This document shows positions 30,229 through 41,861 of a DNA stretch of 64,000 nt, piece after piece; the stretch's first letter is position 1, and the number at the start of each line of letters is the position of its first letter. The notes beneath the pieces were generated by a model. The model was not told the DNA's origin. It searched no databases and saw nothing but the letters and a program-made list of their open reading frames with translations. Made by a program: the position numbers and the translations under genes. This DNA comes from Altericroceibacterium spongiae (GTDB lineage Bacteria > Pseudomonadota > Alphaproteobacteria > Sphingomonadales > Sphingomonadaceae), in NCBI RefSeq assembly GCF_003610805.1, contig NZ_RAPF01000009.1:33426-97425 (forward strand), read 5' to 3'.

Positions 30229-30359
30229 GGCTTAAGCATTGGCCGCGCAGAACGCGCCGGTCAAGCCTAGCTTTAAAGCAACGGCTTCATGCGATTTCCG
30301 GAACTGGGTGCATTCAGATGACTAGCGCTTGGGCGCCACCCTCGCTAAAGGCGCTTTCC

Positions 30360-32564
30360 ATGTCCGAGATCACATCTGAAATTGTCGCCGCCCACGGGCT
30401 CAACAGCGAAGAATATGACCGTGTGCTCAACGCACTGGGCCGAGAACCGAACCTAGTAGAGCTGGGTATCTTTTCAGTCATGTGGTCAGAACATTGTTCT
30501 TACAAAAGTTCGCGACTGCATCTGAAGAAATTACCAACCGAGGCCCCCTGGGTGATCTGCGGCCCAGGCGAAAATGCCGGTGTGATCGATATTGGCGACG
30601 GACAGGCCGCTATTTTCAAGATGGAAAGCCATAATCATCCCTCCTATATCGAGCCCTATCAAGGCGCGGCGACTGGCGTCGGAGGTATCTTACGCGATGT
30701 GTTCACAATGGGAGCTCGCCCTATTGCCAATATGAACGCATTACGTTTCGGCCGCCCGGATCATCCGAAAATGAGGCATCTTGTGCAAGGTGTGGTTTCA
30801 GGAATTGGCGGCTATGGCAATTGCGTTGGCGTGCCGACCGTCGGCGGTGAAACTAATTTCCATAAGGCTTATGACGGCAATATCCTCGTCAATGCGATGA
30901 CCGTTGGTGTAGCCGATACGGACAAAATCTTCTATTGTGCGGCCACTGGTACTGGTAATCCAATCGTTTACGTCGGCTCCAAAACCGGTCGTGATGGTAT
31001 TCATGGCGCCACCATGGCCTCGGCCGATTTCGATGAAAAATCCGATGAAAAGCGTCCAACTGTGCAGGTAGGCGACCCCTTCACGGAAAAACTTCTCATC
31101 GAAGCTTGCCTCGAACTTATGGCAACCGATGCTATCGTTGCCATACAGGATATGGGCGCTGCAGGCCTCACTTCCTCCAGCGTGGAGATGGCCTCCAAAG
31201 GTGAAGTCGGTATTCGGCTCGATATGAATAAGGTGCCTTGCCGGGAAGAAGGCATGACGCCTTATGAGATGATGCTGTCAGAAAGCCAAGAGCGCATGCT
31301 CATGGTCCTGAAGCCCGGTAAGGAAAAGATGGCTGAAGAAATCTTCCGCAAATGGGAGCTCGATTTCGCAGTCATCGGCGAAGTGACCGATACCGGCCGA
31401 ATGCAACTTGAATTTGACGGGCAGACCGTATGCGATATTCCACTCGCTCCTCTTGCAGACGATGCTCCTGAATATGACCGCCCGCATGTTCTGCCTCCCA
31501 AACCGGCCGAACTGAGCGATACACCGGAAAGCGACAATATAGCAGGCGACCTGACCAGATTAATGGCCTGCCCTGATCTCGCTTCACGGCGATGGATCTG
31601 GGAACAATATGACAGCCAGGTCGGCGCCGACACAATGCAAAAATCGGGGGGCGATTCTGCGGTTGTGCGTGTTCATGGTACGCGTAAGGCATTGGCTATC
31701 AGTACGGATTGCACACCCCGATATTGTTATGCCGATCCGGTCGAGGGCGGCAAGCAAGCTATTGCTGAAACTTATCGCAATATTAGCGCTGTAGGCGCCC
31801 TTCCCCTTGCCGTGACCAATTGTCTCAATTTCGCCAACCCCGAGCGACCTGAAATCATGGGCCAGTTTGTCGGGTGTCTCACAGGCATGGGCGAAGCTTG
31901 CCGCGCGCTCGATTATCCAATCGTCTCTGGCAATGTCTCGCTTTATAATGAGTCGAAAGCTACGGGCGGAGGAAGTGCGATTTTACCCACCCCCGCCATT
32001 GGTGGCGTCGGTCTTCTCGAAGACTACACTAAAATGGTTACGATTGGCTTCAAGAATGAAGGTGATGCAATTCTCGTAATTGGTGGCGAAAGAAATGGTC
32101 ATTTGGGACAGTCGCTATTTTTGCGCGAATTGCATGGGCGGGAGGAAGGCCCCGCTCCGCATGTCGATCTTGAGCTCGAAGGCAAAGCTGGAACACTAAT
32201 CCGCAAATTTATCAAGGATGAAGCATTGAGTGCGGTGCACGATTGCGCAGACGGAGGTATTGCCGCAGCAGTTGCCGAAATGGCTCTTTCCGGCAATCTG
32301 GGCGCACAGATCGGCATGCCTGCCGATCATACTTCAGCTGCCGGCTTTTTCTTCGGAGAAGATCAGGGCCGTTACATCGTGACAACAAAGAATGCGCTGC
32401 CCATCATCGAGGAGGCCGAAGGCTACGGCCTTAATGTGGTATTGCTCGGTCAAACCGGAGGAGCCGCCCTTACAATTCGTGCCGGCGAAGCAGAAAGTAG
32501 CGTTTCATTGGCCGATTTACGCGAGGCGAATGACAGCTTTTTCCGCGACTGGATGAAAGGCTGA
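30360..32564 (+). CDS. purL: Phosphoribosylformylglycinamidine synthase subunit PurL
   Basis: PurL is the synthetase subunit of the purine pathway step that converts FGAR to FGAM with ATP and glutamine-derived ammonia. At about 734 residues it is the small form that needs PurQ and PurS, which are not nearby. It shows [45 protein letters not shown] and GGETNFH, with a second half of the same fold ([31 protein letters not shown]). The start at 30360 (MSEITSE) is the best match; an ATG at 30318 is an alternative. The ribosome-binding site is weak at both. Confidence 0.97.
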   Translation: MSEITSEIVAAHGLNSEEYDRVLNALGREPNLVELGIFSVMWSEHCSYKSSRLHLKKLPTEAPWVICGPGENAGVIDIGDGQAAIFKMESHNHPSYIEPYQGAATGVGGILRDVFTMGARPIANMNALRFGRPDHPKMRHLVQGVVSGIGGYGNCVGVPTVGGETNFHKAYDGNILVNAMTVGVADTDKIFYCAATGTGNPIVYVGSKTGRDGIHGATMASADFDEKSDEKRPTVQVGDPFTEKLLIEACLELMATDAIVAIQDMGAAGLTSSSVEMASKGEVGIRLDMNKVPCREEGMTPYEMMLSESQERMLMVLKPGKEKMAEEIFRKWELDFAVIGEVTDTGRMQLEFDGQTVCDIPLAPLADDAPEYDRPHVLPPKPAELSDTPESDNIAGDLTRLMACPDLASRRWIWEQYDSQVGADTMQKSGGDSAVVRVHGTRKALAISTDCTPRYCYADPVEGGKQAIAETYRNISAVGALPLAVTNCLNFANPERPEIMGQFVGCLTGMGEACRALDYPIVSGNVSLYNESKATGGGSAILPTPAIGGVGLLEDYTKMVTIGFKNEGDAILVIGGERNGHLGQSLFLRELHGREEGPAPHVDLELEGKAGTLIRKFIKDEALSAVHDCADGGIAAAVAEMALSGNLGAQIGMPADHTSAAGFFFGEDQGRYIVTTKNALPIIEEAEGYGLNVVLLGQTGGAALTIRAGEAESSVSLADLREANDSFFRDWMKG

Positions 32565-32571
32565 AGTCACT

Positions 32572-32608
32572 GTGAGCTCCTGTTTTTATAACAGGAGCTC
32601 ACTCTCTT
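32572..32608. terminator. Bidirectional terminator between purL and serB
   Basis: A perfect 12-bp stem, GTGAGCTCCTGT with ACAGGAGCTCAC, closes a seven-base loop and is followed by TCTCTTTC. It sits between two convergent stop codons. Confidence 0.85.
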
Positions 32609-32642
32609 TCCGTTCCTGAAAATGGCTTAACTCACCAGGAAT

Positions 32643-33527
32643 TTATGCGGCTACCCAATCACTTTCGGGAATATTGAGCAGTTTCAAAATAGCGGTGAGA
32701 TCACCGCAATTTACCCAACCATTGGCTGCTTCGCGCGCCTTGGGTTTGGCATGATAGGCAATGCCGTAATGCGCGGCCTGTAACATAGGGATGTCATTTG
32801 CGCCATCACCAGTGGCAAGCGATACAGCCCCCTCACCTATCCGGTTACGCTCTTCCAAAAGAACTTTTTCCTTTACTGAACTGTCGGTGATCGCCCCTGC
32901 AAGGTTTCCGGTCAGCCTCCCATTTGCAGTCGCTAAACGATTACCCACCACTCGCTCAAACCCGAGATCATGAGCAACGCGATCGGCAAAATGATGGAAA
33001 CCGCCAGTCACCAGCACGGTATGGCATCCATAACTTTTGAGCGTAGCCACAAGCGTCTGAGCACCTGACATCGGTTTAATCCGCTCAGCCAGGCAACGGT
33101 CAATCGCATCTTCTTCCAGCCCTTCGAGCAATCCGACACGTTCACGCAGTGCGCTTTCAAAATCCAGCTCACCTTGCATAGCCCTCTCAGTAATACCGGC
33201 GATCTTATCCTTAATGCCCGCAAAATCGGCCAGTTCATCAATGCATTCCTGGCCTATCATGGTTGAATCCATATCGGAAACGAACAGATTCGGAATATTA
33301 ATTTCCCTATCGCTCATCAGCACATCCGAAGGGACGAAATATGTATCGATTACACGGCGCAAAACAGCCGGATCACCTTCAGGCAGCATTAGCTGGAGCA
33401 CTTCACCGCAAAAATCGAGCATCTGGACATTGGCGATCTGCAGGCCTTCAGCTGCTAATGCCCCGCTGGCTGCATCAAGACTTGCCTTAAGCGTATTCTG
33501 ATCTGCTATCAGCCTGGCTATGAGCAC
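32643..33527 (-). CDS. serB: Phosphoserine phosphatase
   Basis: SerB removes phosphate from phosphoserine in the last step of serine synthesis. The 294-residue protein has an N-terminal regulatory-type region, then the HAD nucleophile motif SDMDSTMIGQECIDELA, the VTGGFHHFAD segment and the GDGANDIPMLQAA metal motif. The start is GTG at 33527. The miaA start on the other strand is at 33520, so the two coding starts overlap by 8 bases head to head. Confidence 0.95.
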   Translation of the reverse strand: MLIARLIADQNTLKASLDAASGALAAEGLQIANVQMLDFCGEVLQLMLPEGDPAVLRRVIDTYFVPSDVLMSDREINIPNLFVSDMDSTMIGQECIDELADFAGIKDKIAGITERAMQGELDFESALRERVGLLEGLEEDAIDRCLAERIKPMSGAQTLVATLKSYGCHTVLVTGGFHHFADRVAHDLGFERVVGNRLATANGRLTGNLAGAITDSSVKEKVLLEERNRIGEGAVSLATGDGANDIPMLQAAHYGIAYHAKPKAREAANGWVNCGDLTAILKLLNIPESDWVAA

Positions 33528-34479
33528 TGGGCATTCTCCTCAAAAACAATCGGTGGCGCTCATCGCAGGGCCAACCGCCAGCGGCAAGAGCGATCTTGCT
33601 GTCCGTCTTGCGCTGGAATGGGAAAAATCCGGTGGTTCAGCACTGATCATTAATGCGGACAGTGCTCAGGTCTATCGCGATCTGGCCGTTTTAAGCGCAA
33701 GACCGACCAAAGAAGATATGTGCGGAATCGATCATGTTCTGTTCGGTGCATGGGATGGAGCAATGCCGTGCTCAGCAGCAGATTGGGCGATGAAAGCCAG
33801 ACGTGAAATTGAAACAGCACATTTGGCTGGCCGCCTCCCCATTATCGTTGGTGGCACAGGGCTGTATATACGCACTTTGCTCGATGGTATCGCCCCCATC
33901 CCTACCATTGATCCAAGCGTACGCGCAAAAATACGAAATTTGCCCGTTGATAAAGCTTATGCGGCTTTGCGGCTCGAAGATCCTGAAAGGGCCGCACAAC
34001 TTCATCCTGCCGACACAACGCGCGTGGCGCGCGCACTCGAAGTAGTACGCGCCACCAAGCACACCCTTACTTACTGGCAAAGTAAGCGGACAGGCGGCAT
34101 TAGCGATACTATTAATCTGCACCCGCTAATACTTTTGCCTCCACGTGAACGCCTTTACGCTCGCTGTGACAACCGTTTTGCAGCCATGCTCGATCATGGC
34201 GCTGTCGGAGAGGTACGAACGCTTCTAGCGCGAAAACTCTCACCTCAACTCCCAGTTATGAAAGCAATCGGTGTGCCTGAAATAACCGGCTGGCTCGATG
34301 GGTCGTTGAGTCGCGACGAAGTGCTTGCAAAAGGCGCCCAGGCGACACGGAATTACGCCAAGCGGCAATATACGTGGTTTCGCAAGCAACCACCACAAGA
34401 TTGGAAGCGAGTAGAATCACATAACTTATCAATTTCTAGCTATTTTGAAATATTATTCCAACAACATAGGTTGACATAA
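33520..34479 (+). CDS. miaA: tRNA dimethylallyltransferase
   Basis: MiaA adds a dimethylallyl group to A37 of tRNAs that read UNN codons. The 319-residue protein has the P-loop GPTASGKS (17-24), NADSAQVYRDL, GGTGLYIRTLL and the C-terminal TRNYAKRQYTWFR. Start ATG at 33520 lies inside the first codons of divergent serB; a GTG at 33553 is the only nearby alternative that spares the P-loop. A TTGACA near the end of the gene (34471-34476) could be the -35 box of the ilvB leader. Confidence 0.95.
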   Translation: MSTGHSPQKQSVALIAGPTASGKSDLAVRLALEWEKSGGSALIINADSAQVYRDLAVLSARPTKEDMCGIDHVLFGAWDGAMPCSAADWAMKARREIETAHLAGRLPIIVGGTGLYIRTLLDGIAPIPTIDPSVRAKIRNLPVDKAYAALRLEDPERAAQLHPADTTRVARALEVVRATKHTLTYWQSKRTGGISDTINLHPLILLPPRERLYARCDNRFAAMLDHGAVGEVRTLLARKLSPQLPVMKAIGVPEITGWLDGSLSRDEVLAKGAQATRNYAKRQYTWFRKQPPQDWKRVESHNLSISSYFEILFQQHRLT

Positions 34480-34544
34480 CATTTTTGTTTTCCTAGTCAA
34501 GCTCGCGACGCCGGATTTTGGTCTGGTCTAGAGTTGGAGAGGGA

Positions 34545-34586
34545 GACCCGGCATGAGCTTTCGTGCCGGGTCCGGTTTTTTGGACC
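34545..34586 (+). terminator. Terminator hairpin in front of ilvB (possible attenuator)
   Basis: GACCCGGCA (34545-34553) pairs perfectly with TGCCGGGTC (34564-34572), followed by CGG and six T. A second stem, GGTCC/GGACC, uses part of the same 3' arm, so the two exclude each other. It may be the miaA terminator or an attenuator of the ilv genes. No Ile/Val/Leu-rich leader peptide was found in front of it. Confidence 0.75.
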
Positions 34587-34623
34587 GGGAATATTGTGAA
34601 GTTATACGTGGAAGGATTGTAAC

Positions 34624-36366
34624 GTGAGCGAAGAACGCAGCGGAGCTGCGATATTGGTCGAAAGCCTGGTTCGCCAGGATGTTGAGTTCGTTTTCGGTTA
34701 TCCCGGCGGCGCCGTACTACCGATCTACGATGAGTTGTTCGACAACAAGAAGCTACGTCACATCCTTGTACGGCACGAAGCAGGTGCGGCGCATGCGGCG
34801 GAAGGCTATGCCCGTTCAACAGGTAAACCAGGCGTTGTTCTGGTAACTTCGGGCCCCGGAGCAACCAATGCCATTACAGGTATTGCCGATGCATTCATGG
34901 ATTCGATTCCCATGGTCGTCATCACAGGGCAGGTTGCCACCAATCTGATTGGCAGTGATGCCTTTCAGGAAGCCGATACGGTCGGCCTTACCCGCCACTG
35001 CACAAAGCACAATTACCTCGTAAAAGACCCGGACAATCTTGCGGCCACGATCGAGGAAGCTTTCGAAATCGCGACTAGCGGACGGCCGGGGCCCGTTGTC
35101 ATTGACATTCCGAAGAATGTTCAGGTGGCAACCGCCACTTTACATGACAATCCGGTATCGCGGCCGAAACGCTATTATCCGCAGATGATTGCTGCACCAA
35201 ACGATATTGCTGAAGCGATCGACATGATTGCTAATGCCAAATCTCCCGTTTTTTATACCGGTGGCGGAGTTATAAATTCGGGTCCACGTGCAACAGAATT
35301 ACTGCGTCAGTTTCAAAAACTGACAGGCGCTCCTGTTACATCCACGCTCATGGGGCTTGGAGCTTTCCCATCCGACGATCCCGACTGGCTCGGCATGTTG
35401 GGAATGCATGGCACATATGAAGCCAATATGGCGATGAATCAGGCGGACGTTCTGGTGAATATCGGTGCGCGTTTTGATGACCGTGTAACCGGCCGGCTTG
35501 ATGCTTTCGCGCCCTATTCGCAAAAAATCCACATCGACATTGATCGTAGTTCAATCAACAAGATCGTGCCGGTCGATCTGGGCATCGTCGGTGATTGCGC
35601 GACTGTTCTCGAACAACTCATCAGCGCATGGGGCGACCGAAAATCCGCGGATTTGTCAGGTTGGAAAGCACAGATTGATGAATGGAAAGAGCGTAAGAGT
35701 CTTTCCTACCCACATCGCAGGGATGTGATTATGCCACAATTCGCAGTTGAACGACTGTTTGAATTGACGCGAAAACGCAGTCCTATCATTACCACAGAAG
35801 TTGGTCAGCATCAGATGTGGGCGGCTCAGTATTTTGGGTTCTATGGACCAAACCGCTGGCTCACCTCCGGCGGCCTTGGCACAATGGGCTACGGATTGCC
35901 TGCTGCTATCGGTGCACAGCTTGGTAATCCTGACGATCTGGTTATCGACATTGCCGGTGAAGCTTCAATCCAAATGAACATTCAGGAGCTTGGTACCGCG
36001 AGCCAGTTTCGCTTACCCGTCAAAGTGTTTATTCTTAACAATGAATATATGGGGATGGTTCGCCAGTGGCAGGAACTGACCTATGAGAGCCGTTATTCCA
36101 ATTCTTATTCAGACAGCCTCCCCGATTTTGTGAAGCTGGCCGAAGCTTACGGCTGGAAAGGCATCCGCATTCACGATCATTCCGAACTGGATGCCGGTAT
36201 TGAAGCGATGATGGCACACAATGGCCCGGTGATCGTGGATTGCCACGTAGCCAAGGACGCCAATTGCTTTCCAATGATTCCATCAGGCGCAGCGCATACG
36301 GAAATGCTGCTTTATGGAGATCAGGTAGCCGGCACAATGGAAGACGAAGCCAAAGCGCTGGTCTGA
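34624..36366 (+). CDS. ilvB: Acetolactate synthase large subunit
   Basis: This is the catalytic, thiamine-diphosphate-dependent subunit that makes acetolactate or acetohydroxybutyrate for valine, leucine and isoleucine. At 580 residues it has [15 protein letters not shown], the catalytic glutamate region [25 protein letters not shown], and the cofactor-binding [11 protein letters not shown] near the C-terminus. The start is GTG at 34624 with GGAAGG in front. ilvN follows after 12 bases, then ilvC. Confidence 0.97.
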   Translation: MSEERSGAAILVESLVRQDVEFVFGYPGGAVLPIYDELFDNKKLRHILVRHEAGAAHAAEGYARSTGKPGVVLVTSGPGATNAITGIADAFMDSIPMVVITGQVATNLIGSDAFQEADTVGLTRHCTKHNYLVKDPDNLAATIEEAFEIATSGRPGPVVIDIPKNVQVATATLHDNPVSRPKRYYPQMIAAPNDIAEAIDMIANAKSPVFYTGGGVINSGPRATELLRQFQKLTGAPVTSTLMGLGAFPSDDPDWLGMLGMHGTYEANMAMNQADVLVNIGARFDDRVTGRLDAFAPYSQKIHIDIDRSSINKIVPVDLGIVGDCATVLEQLISAWGDRKSADLSGWKAQIDEWKERKSLSYPHRRDVIMPQFAVERLFELTRKRSPIITTEVGQHQMWAAQYFGFYGPNRWLTSGGLGTMGYGLPAAIGAQLGNPDDLVIDIAGEASIQMNIQELGTASQFRLPVKVFILNNEYMGMVRQWQELTYESRYSNSYSDSLPDFVKLAEAYGWKGIRIHDHSELDAGIEAMMAHNGPVIVDCHVAKDANCFPMIPSGAAHTEMLLYGDQVAGTMEDEAKALV

Positions 36367-36378
36367 GGGCAGGGGGAA

Positions 36379-38041
<1,663 letters not shown>

Positions 38042-38070
38042 GCGCGATGCGCGGAACACGGATATAACAA

Positions 38071-38105
38071 AAAGGGGGGGGCTGCGGGATCATCTGCCCC
38101 CCTTT
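38071..38105 (+). terminator. Terminator after ilvC
   Basis: AAAGGGGGG (38071-38079) pairs with CCCCCCTTT (38097-38105). The G run is eight long and the T run is only three, so it may work as a weak terminator. Confidence 0.55.
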
Positions 38106-38167
38106 GCATCGATGTATTGCCTGCCTCCTGGCAACGGCTTACAACCGCGCAAAACAGGAGGTTATCA

Positions 38168-38815
38168 TTGCCTAAATTCATGATCGCTCTCGCCGCCACT
38201 GCAAGCCTCGCAACCTTATCATATGGTGCTTTACAGGCACAGGATTCCCCACCGCTCGCTACAGCCATCGACGCCAGCACCGTACAGGCAGGCACTTATG
38301 TGTCAGACCCGAGTCACACACTTGTAGGTTGGCGCGTCAATCACTTCAATTTCAACGATTATTTTGGCATCTTTGGTGATATCGAGGGCTCGCTCACACT
38401 CTATCCGTCCAATATTTCAGCCACAAAACTCGATGTAACTATTCCGATTGCTTCGGTTACCGTGGCGAGCACCGGTTTACATGATCACCTGCTACGCGCT
38501 GGAGAGGATGGCAAAAAACCGGATTTTTTTGGTCCTGCCCCTGCCCCTGCTCACTTCGTTTCAACCGCTGTACAAAAAACTGGGGCCACGACAGCTAATA
38601 TCACAGGCAACCTCACACTTAATGGCAAGACACGTCCTGTAACGATTGCCGCCGAACTCACTGGTGCGGGCGTTAATGCTATGAGCAAAGCGGAAACAAT
38701 CGGCTTCGAAGGTCGCGCCCAAATCAAGCGTAGTGAATTCGGTGTAGATGCTTTTGTCCCCATGGTATCAGACGAAGTCGTGCTCGACATTACCGCCGCA
38801 TTCGAAAAGCAATAG
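38168..38815 (+). CDS. YceI-family periplasmic protein
   Basis: This 215-residue YceI-like lipid-binding beta-barrel protein has a signal peptide (about residues 1-24, ending LQAQ) and the domain features VSDPSHTLVGWRVNHF, DVTIPIASV and LTLNGKTRPVTI. A strong AGGAGG (38157-38162) lies 5 bases before a TTG at 38168, and the ATG at 38180 is too far from it, so TTG is the likely start. YceI members bind isoprenoids or amphiphiles in the periplasm; the ligand is not known here. It lies between ilvC and leuA, with its own terminator. Confidence 0.85.
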   Translation: MPKFMIALAATASLATLSYGALQAQDSPPLATAIDASTVQAGTYVSDPSHTLVGWRVNHFNFNDYFGIFGDIEGSLTLYPSNISATKLDVTIPIASVTVASTGLHDHLLRAGEDGKKPDFFGPAPAPAHFVSTAVQKTGATTANITGNLTLNGKTRPVTIAAELTGAGVNAMSKAETIGFEGRAQIKRSEFGVDAFVPMVSDEVVLDITAAFEKQ

Positions 38816-38834
38816 TCTACGCTATTTTACTAAG

Positions 38835-38872
38835 AAAAACGCAGGTCAGTCGCGTCGCTGACATGCGTTTTT
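38835..38872 (+). terminator. Terminator after the YceI-like gene
   Basis: AAAAACGCA and GTCAG pair with CTGAC and TGCGTTTTT across single-base bulges, ending in a T run. Confidence 0.85.
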
Positions 38873-38920
38873 CCATGGGAAAAGCTAGACAAATATCATC
38901 ACGATACCCATAGAACATTC

Positions 38921-38968
38921 ATGGCTCGCCGCGAACTACTATCGCTGCTTCGACTTACGTGCCCTTAG
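38921..38968 (+). CDS. Leucine-rich leader peptide of leuA
   Basis: A 15-residue reading frame, MARRELLSLLRLTCP, runs from ATG 38921 to a TAG at 38966. Five of the residues are leucine and they are clustered (LLSLLRL), the hallmark of amino-acid leader peptides. Its stop codon lies inside the 5' arm of the hairpin that follows. No strong ribosome-binding site is visible. It is too short for gene finders but the composition, position before leuA and hairpin make it convincing. Confidence 0.75.
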   Translation: MARRELLSLLRLTCP

Positions 38969-39016
38969 GCGCGTCACCTGCCTATGCGTACAGCTCAGGC
39001 ACCCGCCTAAGGGCAC
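38959..39016 (+). promoter_or_regulatory. Attenuator hairpin in the leuA leader
   Basis: GTGCCCTTAGGCG (38959-38971) pairs perfectly with CGCCTAAGGGCAC (39004-39016). Between the arms lie GCCT/AGGC and CCTG/CAGG short complements that can form alternative structure. The 5' arm overlaps the leader peptide stop. The hairpin is followed by ATTTGTAATTT, a weak U tract, and then 70 bases to the leuA ATG. The mechanism is inferred as leucine attenuation. Confidence 0.7.
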
Positions 39017-39087
39017 ATTTGTAATTTAGTCGAAAATTCTTACCGCGCCCACTTGTAGCGCGGATGTAAAGCGATAAGGCAATTCTC

Positions 39088-40767
39088 ATGACTATGCTCA
39101 AAGATCCGAGCCGGAAATACCGATCTTTTCCTCAGATTAACCTGCCTGACAGGCAATGGCCGTCTCGGACCATAACGCATGCCCCGCGTTGGCTTTCAAC
39201 GGATCTGCGTGACGGCAACCAGTCGATCATCGATCCGATGGATGCAGTAAAGAAAAACCGTTTTTTTGACCTGTTGGTTGAAACCGGATTTAAGGAAATC
39301 GAAGTCGGCTTTCCCAGCGCCGGGGCAACTGAGTTCGATTTTATCCGCTCATTGGTCGATCATGATCGTGTGCCGGAAGATGTGCTGATCCAGGTACTCA
39401 CTCAATCAAGACAAGATCTGATTTCGAAGAGTTTTGATAGCCTCGACGGAATACATGCAGCGATCATACACCTTTATAACGCCGTTTCACCTGCCTGGCG
39501 TGAAATCGTATTTCGCATGAGCCAGACAGAAGTAAAGGAAATTGCAGTTAAAGGGGCAAAAGTACTGCGCGATGAGGCAGACAAACGCCCCAACACAGAC
39601 TGGCAATTCGAATATTCTCCGGAAACCTTCTCAACTGCTGAATTGGATTTCTCGATAGAAGTCTGCGAAGCAGTAATGGATATTCTTCAACCAACTCCCG
39701 AAAAGCCTCTGATTCTCAATCTGCCGGCCACAGTCGAGGCAGCGACCCCCAATATATACGCCGATCAGATCGAATATTTTTGCCGTAACCTGCCCAATCG
39801 TGAAAGTGCAGTCATCTCTCTGCATACCCATAATGATCGCGGGACCGGTGTTGCAGCAGCCGAACTGGGTTTAATGGCGGGAGCTGACCGGATCGAAGGA
39901 TGCCTGTTCGGTAATGGTGAAAGAACGGGCAATTGCTGCCTCGTGACTGTGGCTCTTAATATGTACACTCAAGGCATCGATCCAGGTCTCGATTTTTCTG
40001 ATATTGACAAAATCATTGAGACTGTCGAATTCTGTAATCAGATTCCAGTACATGAACGCCATCCTTACGGCGGCGAATTTGTCTTCACAGCTTTTTCCGG
40101 CAGTCATCAGGACGCCATCAAGAAGGGTTTCGAAGCTCAGGAACAACGCAACGATGAATATTGGCGCGTTCCCTATCTGCCAATTGACCCAGCAGATCTG
40201 GGCCGCAATTATGAAGCCGTCATTCGCGTCAATTCGCAAAGCGGCAAAGGCGGCTTTGCTTGGGTGCTAGAGCAAAATCAAGGGCTGAAACTGCCCAAGA
40301 AACTGCAAGCTGATTTCTCCAAACATGTACAGCGCGTGGCGGATGAAATGAGTCGCGAGCTCAATAATGAGGATATATGGCAGGTTTTTCGGGAAACCTA
40401 CTTCGTAAAAGTCGACAAGCGTCGTTTCCGGCTAGTTGATTATGATGAAGGCCGTGCGGCAGATGGTACACGCGTTTTCTCTGGTACGATTGAAGTCGAT
40501 GGACAGGCCCAGCGCGTTAGTGGACGAGGTAAAGGATTGATCGGTTCAGTCTTGTCAACAATTCGCGATACATTTGGCGTCGAGTTGGAAGTTACAGATT
40601 ATTCCGAACACGCTCTGACCCAAGGCACCGATGCCATGGCAGCAACTTATCTCGAATGTCGCTTGCCGTCTGGTCACACGATATGGGGTGTCGGAATCGA
40701 CGGAGATGTGGCAACCGCCAGTGTTCGCGCTATTCTTAGCGCTGCAAACAGCGCGGTACGTGGTTAA
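39088..40767 (+). CDS. leuA: 2-isopropylmalate synthase
   Basis: LeuA condenses 2-ketoisovalerate with acetyl-CoA, the first committed step of leucine synthesis. The 559-residue length and sequence fit the long form found in actinobacteria and many alphaproteobacteria: LRDGNQSIIDPM with the metal-binding aspartate, HTHNDRGTGVAAAELG, GNGERTGN, and the C-terminal regulatory domain (RRFRLVDYDEGRAADGTRVFSGTIEV). The ATG at 39088 follows a GATAAGGC stretch. It is transcribed from behind the leucine leader. Confidence 0.97.
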   Translation: MTMLKDPSRKYRSFPQINLPDRQWPSRTITHAPRWLSTDLRDGNQSIIDPMDAVKKNRFFDLLVETGFKEIEVGFPSAGATEFDFIRSLVDHDRVPEDVLIQVLTQSRQDLISKSFDSLDGIHAAIIHLYNAVSPAWREIVFRMSQTEVKEIAVKGAKVLRDEADKRPNTDWQFEYSPETFSTAELDFSIEVCEAVMDILQPTPEKPLILNLPATVEAATPNIYADQIEYFCRNLPNRESAVISLHTHNDRGTGVAAAELGLMAGADRIEGCLFGNGERTGNCCLVTVALNMYTQGIDPGLDFSDIDKIIETVEFCNQIPVHERHPYGGEFVFTAFSGSHQDAIKKGFEAQEQRNDEYWRVPYLPIDPADLGRNYEAVIRVNSQSGKGGFAWVLEQNQGLKLPKKLQADFSKHVQRVADEMSRELNNEDIWQVFRETYFVKVDKRRFRLVDYDEGRAADGTRVFSGTIEVDGQAQRVSGRGKGLIGSVLSTIRDTFGVELEVTDYSEHALTQGTDAMAATYLECRLPSGHTIWGVGIDGDVATASVRAILSAANSAVRG

Positions 40768-40786
40768 GCCTGACGACAGCTAACGT

Positions 40787-40815
40787 GCGGGAGAGAGAAT
40801 GCCCCCCTCTCCCGC
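40787..40815 (+). terminator. Terminator-like hairpin after leuA
   Basis: GCGGGAGAG (40787-40795) pairs perfectly with CTCTCCCGC (40807-40815). There is no T run, so termination is less certain; it lies just before the convergent stop of the next gene. Confidence 0.5.
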
Positions 40816-40820
40816 CCTAT

Positions 40821-41669
40821 TCATAAAAGCGTTGGCGGTATCCAGCGAGCGAGACGAGAAAAGGCTCTCGATTCGATGAAATGGTCGTTCGACTGAGGTT
40901 GGACTGCTTTAAGCCCGAAAGAACGTTTTGTCGCTTCGGCATACACCCGAATAAAACGCCCATTTGAAGACGGCTCCGCTCGCAAATATCCTGAAAGAGG
41001 GCTTTTGAAGCGCATCGGCTTAGTTAGTGGGCCGTTATGAGCGAAGTATTGAGCCAGATGAAGAGCCAGTTCGCTATTACCTCGCTTTGGCTCAACCAGT
41101 TCAGGTTCAATCCGCACTTCCTGTCCCGCAAAAAGCCACAATCCTTCGGTCTGAATACCTCCATCCGCCATTGGGGCAGCCGAGATAAGCTCTTGACCGA
41201 GAAAGTCCTTGCCCCTCTCCCAACTCTCTATCGACCGTTGAAATATGTCTGGCAGACACAAGCTGCGGGCGGGATGCCACTGAACAGCCTCCACTCCAGG
41301 CAAATGCGTAAAATCAGAGAGTAATTTTGCAAAAGTAAGATTGATCGAAGACCAAAGCCGACTTTGCTTCGCTTCAAAGGGCATAGAAAGACTCAACGTT
41401 TCGACGTCAGAAAAGCGAAACTCAGAAAATTTGTCAGGCATCCGTAAAGGACGTGGAACGATCGCCATATTCCCTGGCCTAATTCCGGTTAGCTCCAGAA
41501 AAAGCCCTGGTAACACAAAGGAAATCTTATTGCTGGCAGTGAGATGACACTCATCCACTTCATTCTTCTCAGAAAATAGGTTCCGCACAGTGTTAAAATC
41601 CGGTCGAAGACCTTTCCCAAAATATAAAGATCCCCGGATTTCTTTACTATGCATATTCCTAGTAAACAT
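40821..41669 (-). CDS. Hypothetical protein, unrecognised
   Basis: This 282-residue protein has no membrane segment or signal peptide. I recognise no domain. It contains several proline/aromatic-rich segments (FVLPGLFLELTGIRPGNMAIVPRPLRMPD), a WHPARS motif near residue 130 and a basic C-terminus. It lies between leuA and recJ facing left, in the lower-G+C part of the window. Start at 41669 is uncertain; a second ATG lies 15 bases later (41654). It could be a fast-evolving gene; there are no signs of transfer apart from composition. Confidence 0.6.
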   Translation of the reverse strand: MFTRNMHSKEIRGSLYFGKGLRPDFNTVRNLFSEKNEVDECHLTASNKISFVLPGLFLELTGIRPGNMAIVPRPLRMPDKFSEFRFSDVETLSLSMPFEAKQSRLWSSINLTFAKLLSDFTHLPGVEAVQWHPARSLCLPDIFQRSIESWERGKDFLGQELISAAPMADGGIQTEGLWLFAGQEVRIEPELVEPKRGNSELALHLAQYFAHNGPLTKPMRFKSPLSGYLRAEPSSNGRFIRVYAEATKRSFGLKAVQPQSNDHFIESRAFSRLARWIPPTLL

Positions 41670-41861
41670 AATGAAAATGTACTTCCGCTACATATTTTGC
41701 CTTCTTGCTACCCGAAAGGACAAATATTTTCTTCATTATGACCTTGTTCTAAAAACACCATTCTTTGAATTTAGCAAGACGTCTGACGAGCCATATTAAC
41801 CAAAGAGTAAGTATGGAGAGATGCCTTTTCCGCTCTCATCAACTGGTCTAGACGGCAGGAG

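Noticed and set aside
34553..34627. A 24-codon frame MSFRAGSGFLDRE overlapping the ilvB start as a leader peptide
   Set aside because: It has no Ile/Val/Leu run and its codons coincide with the terminator stem.
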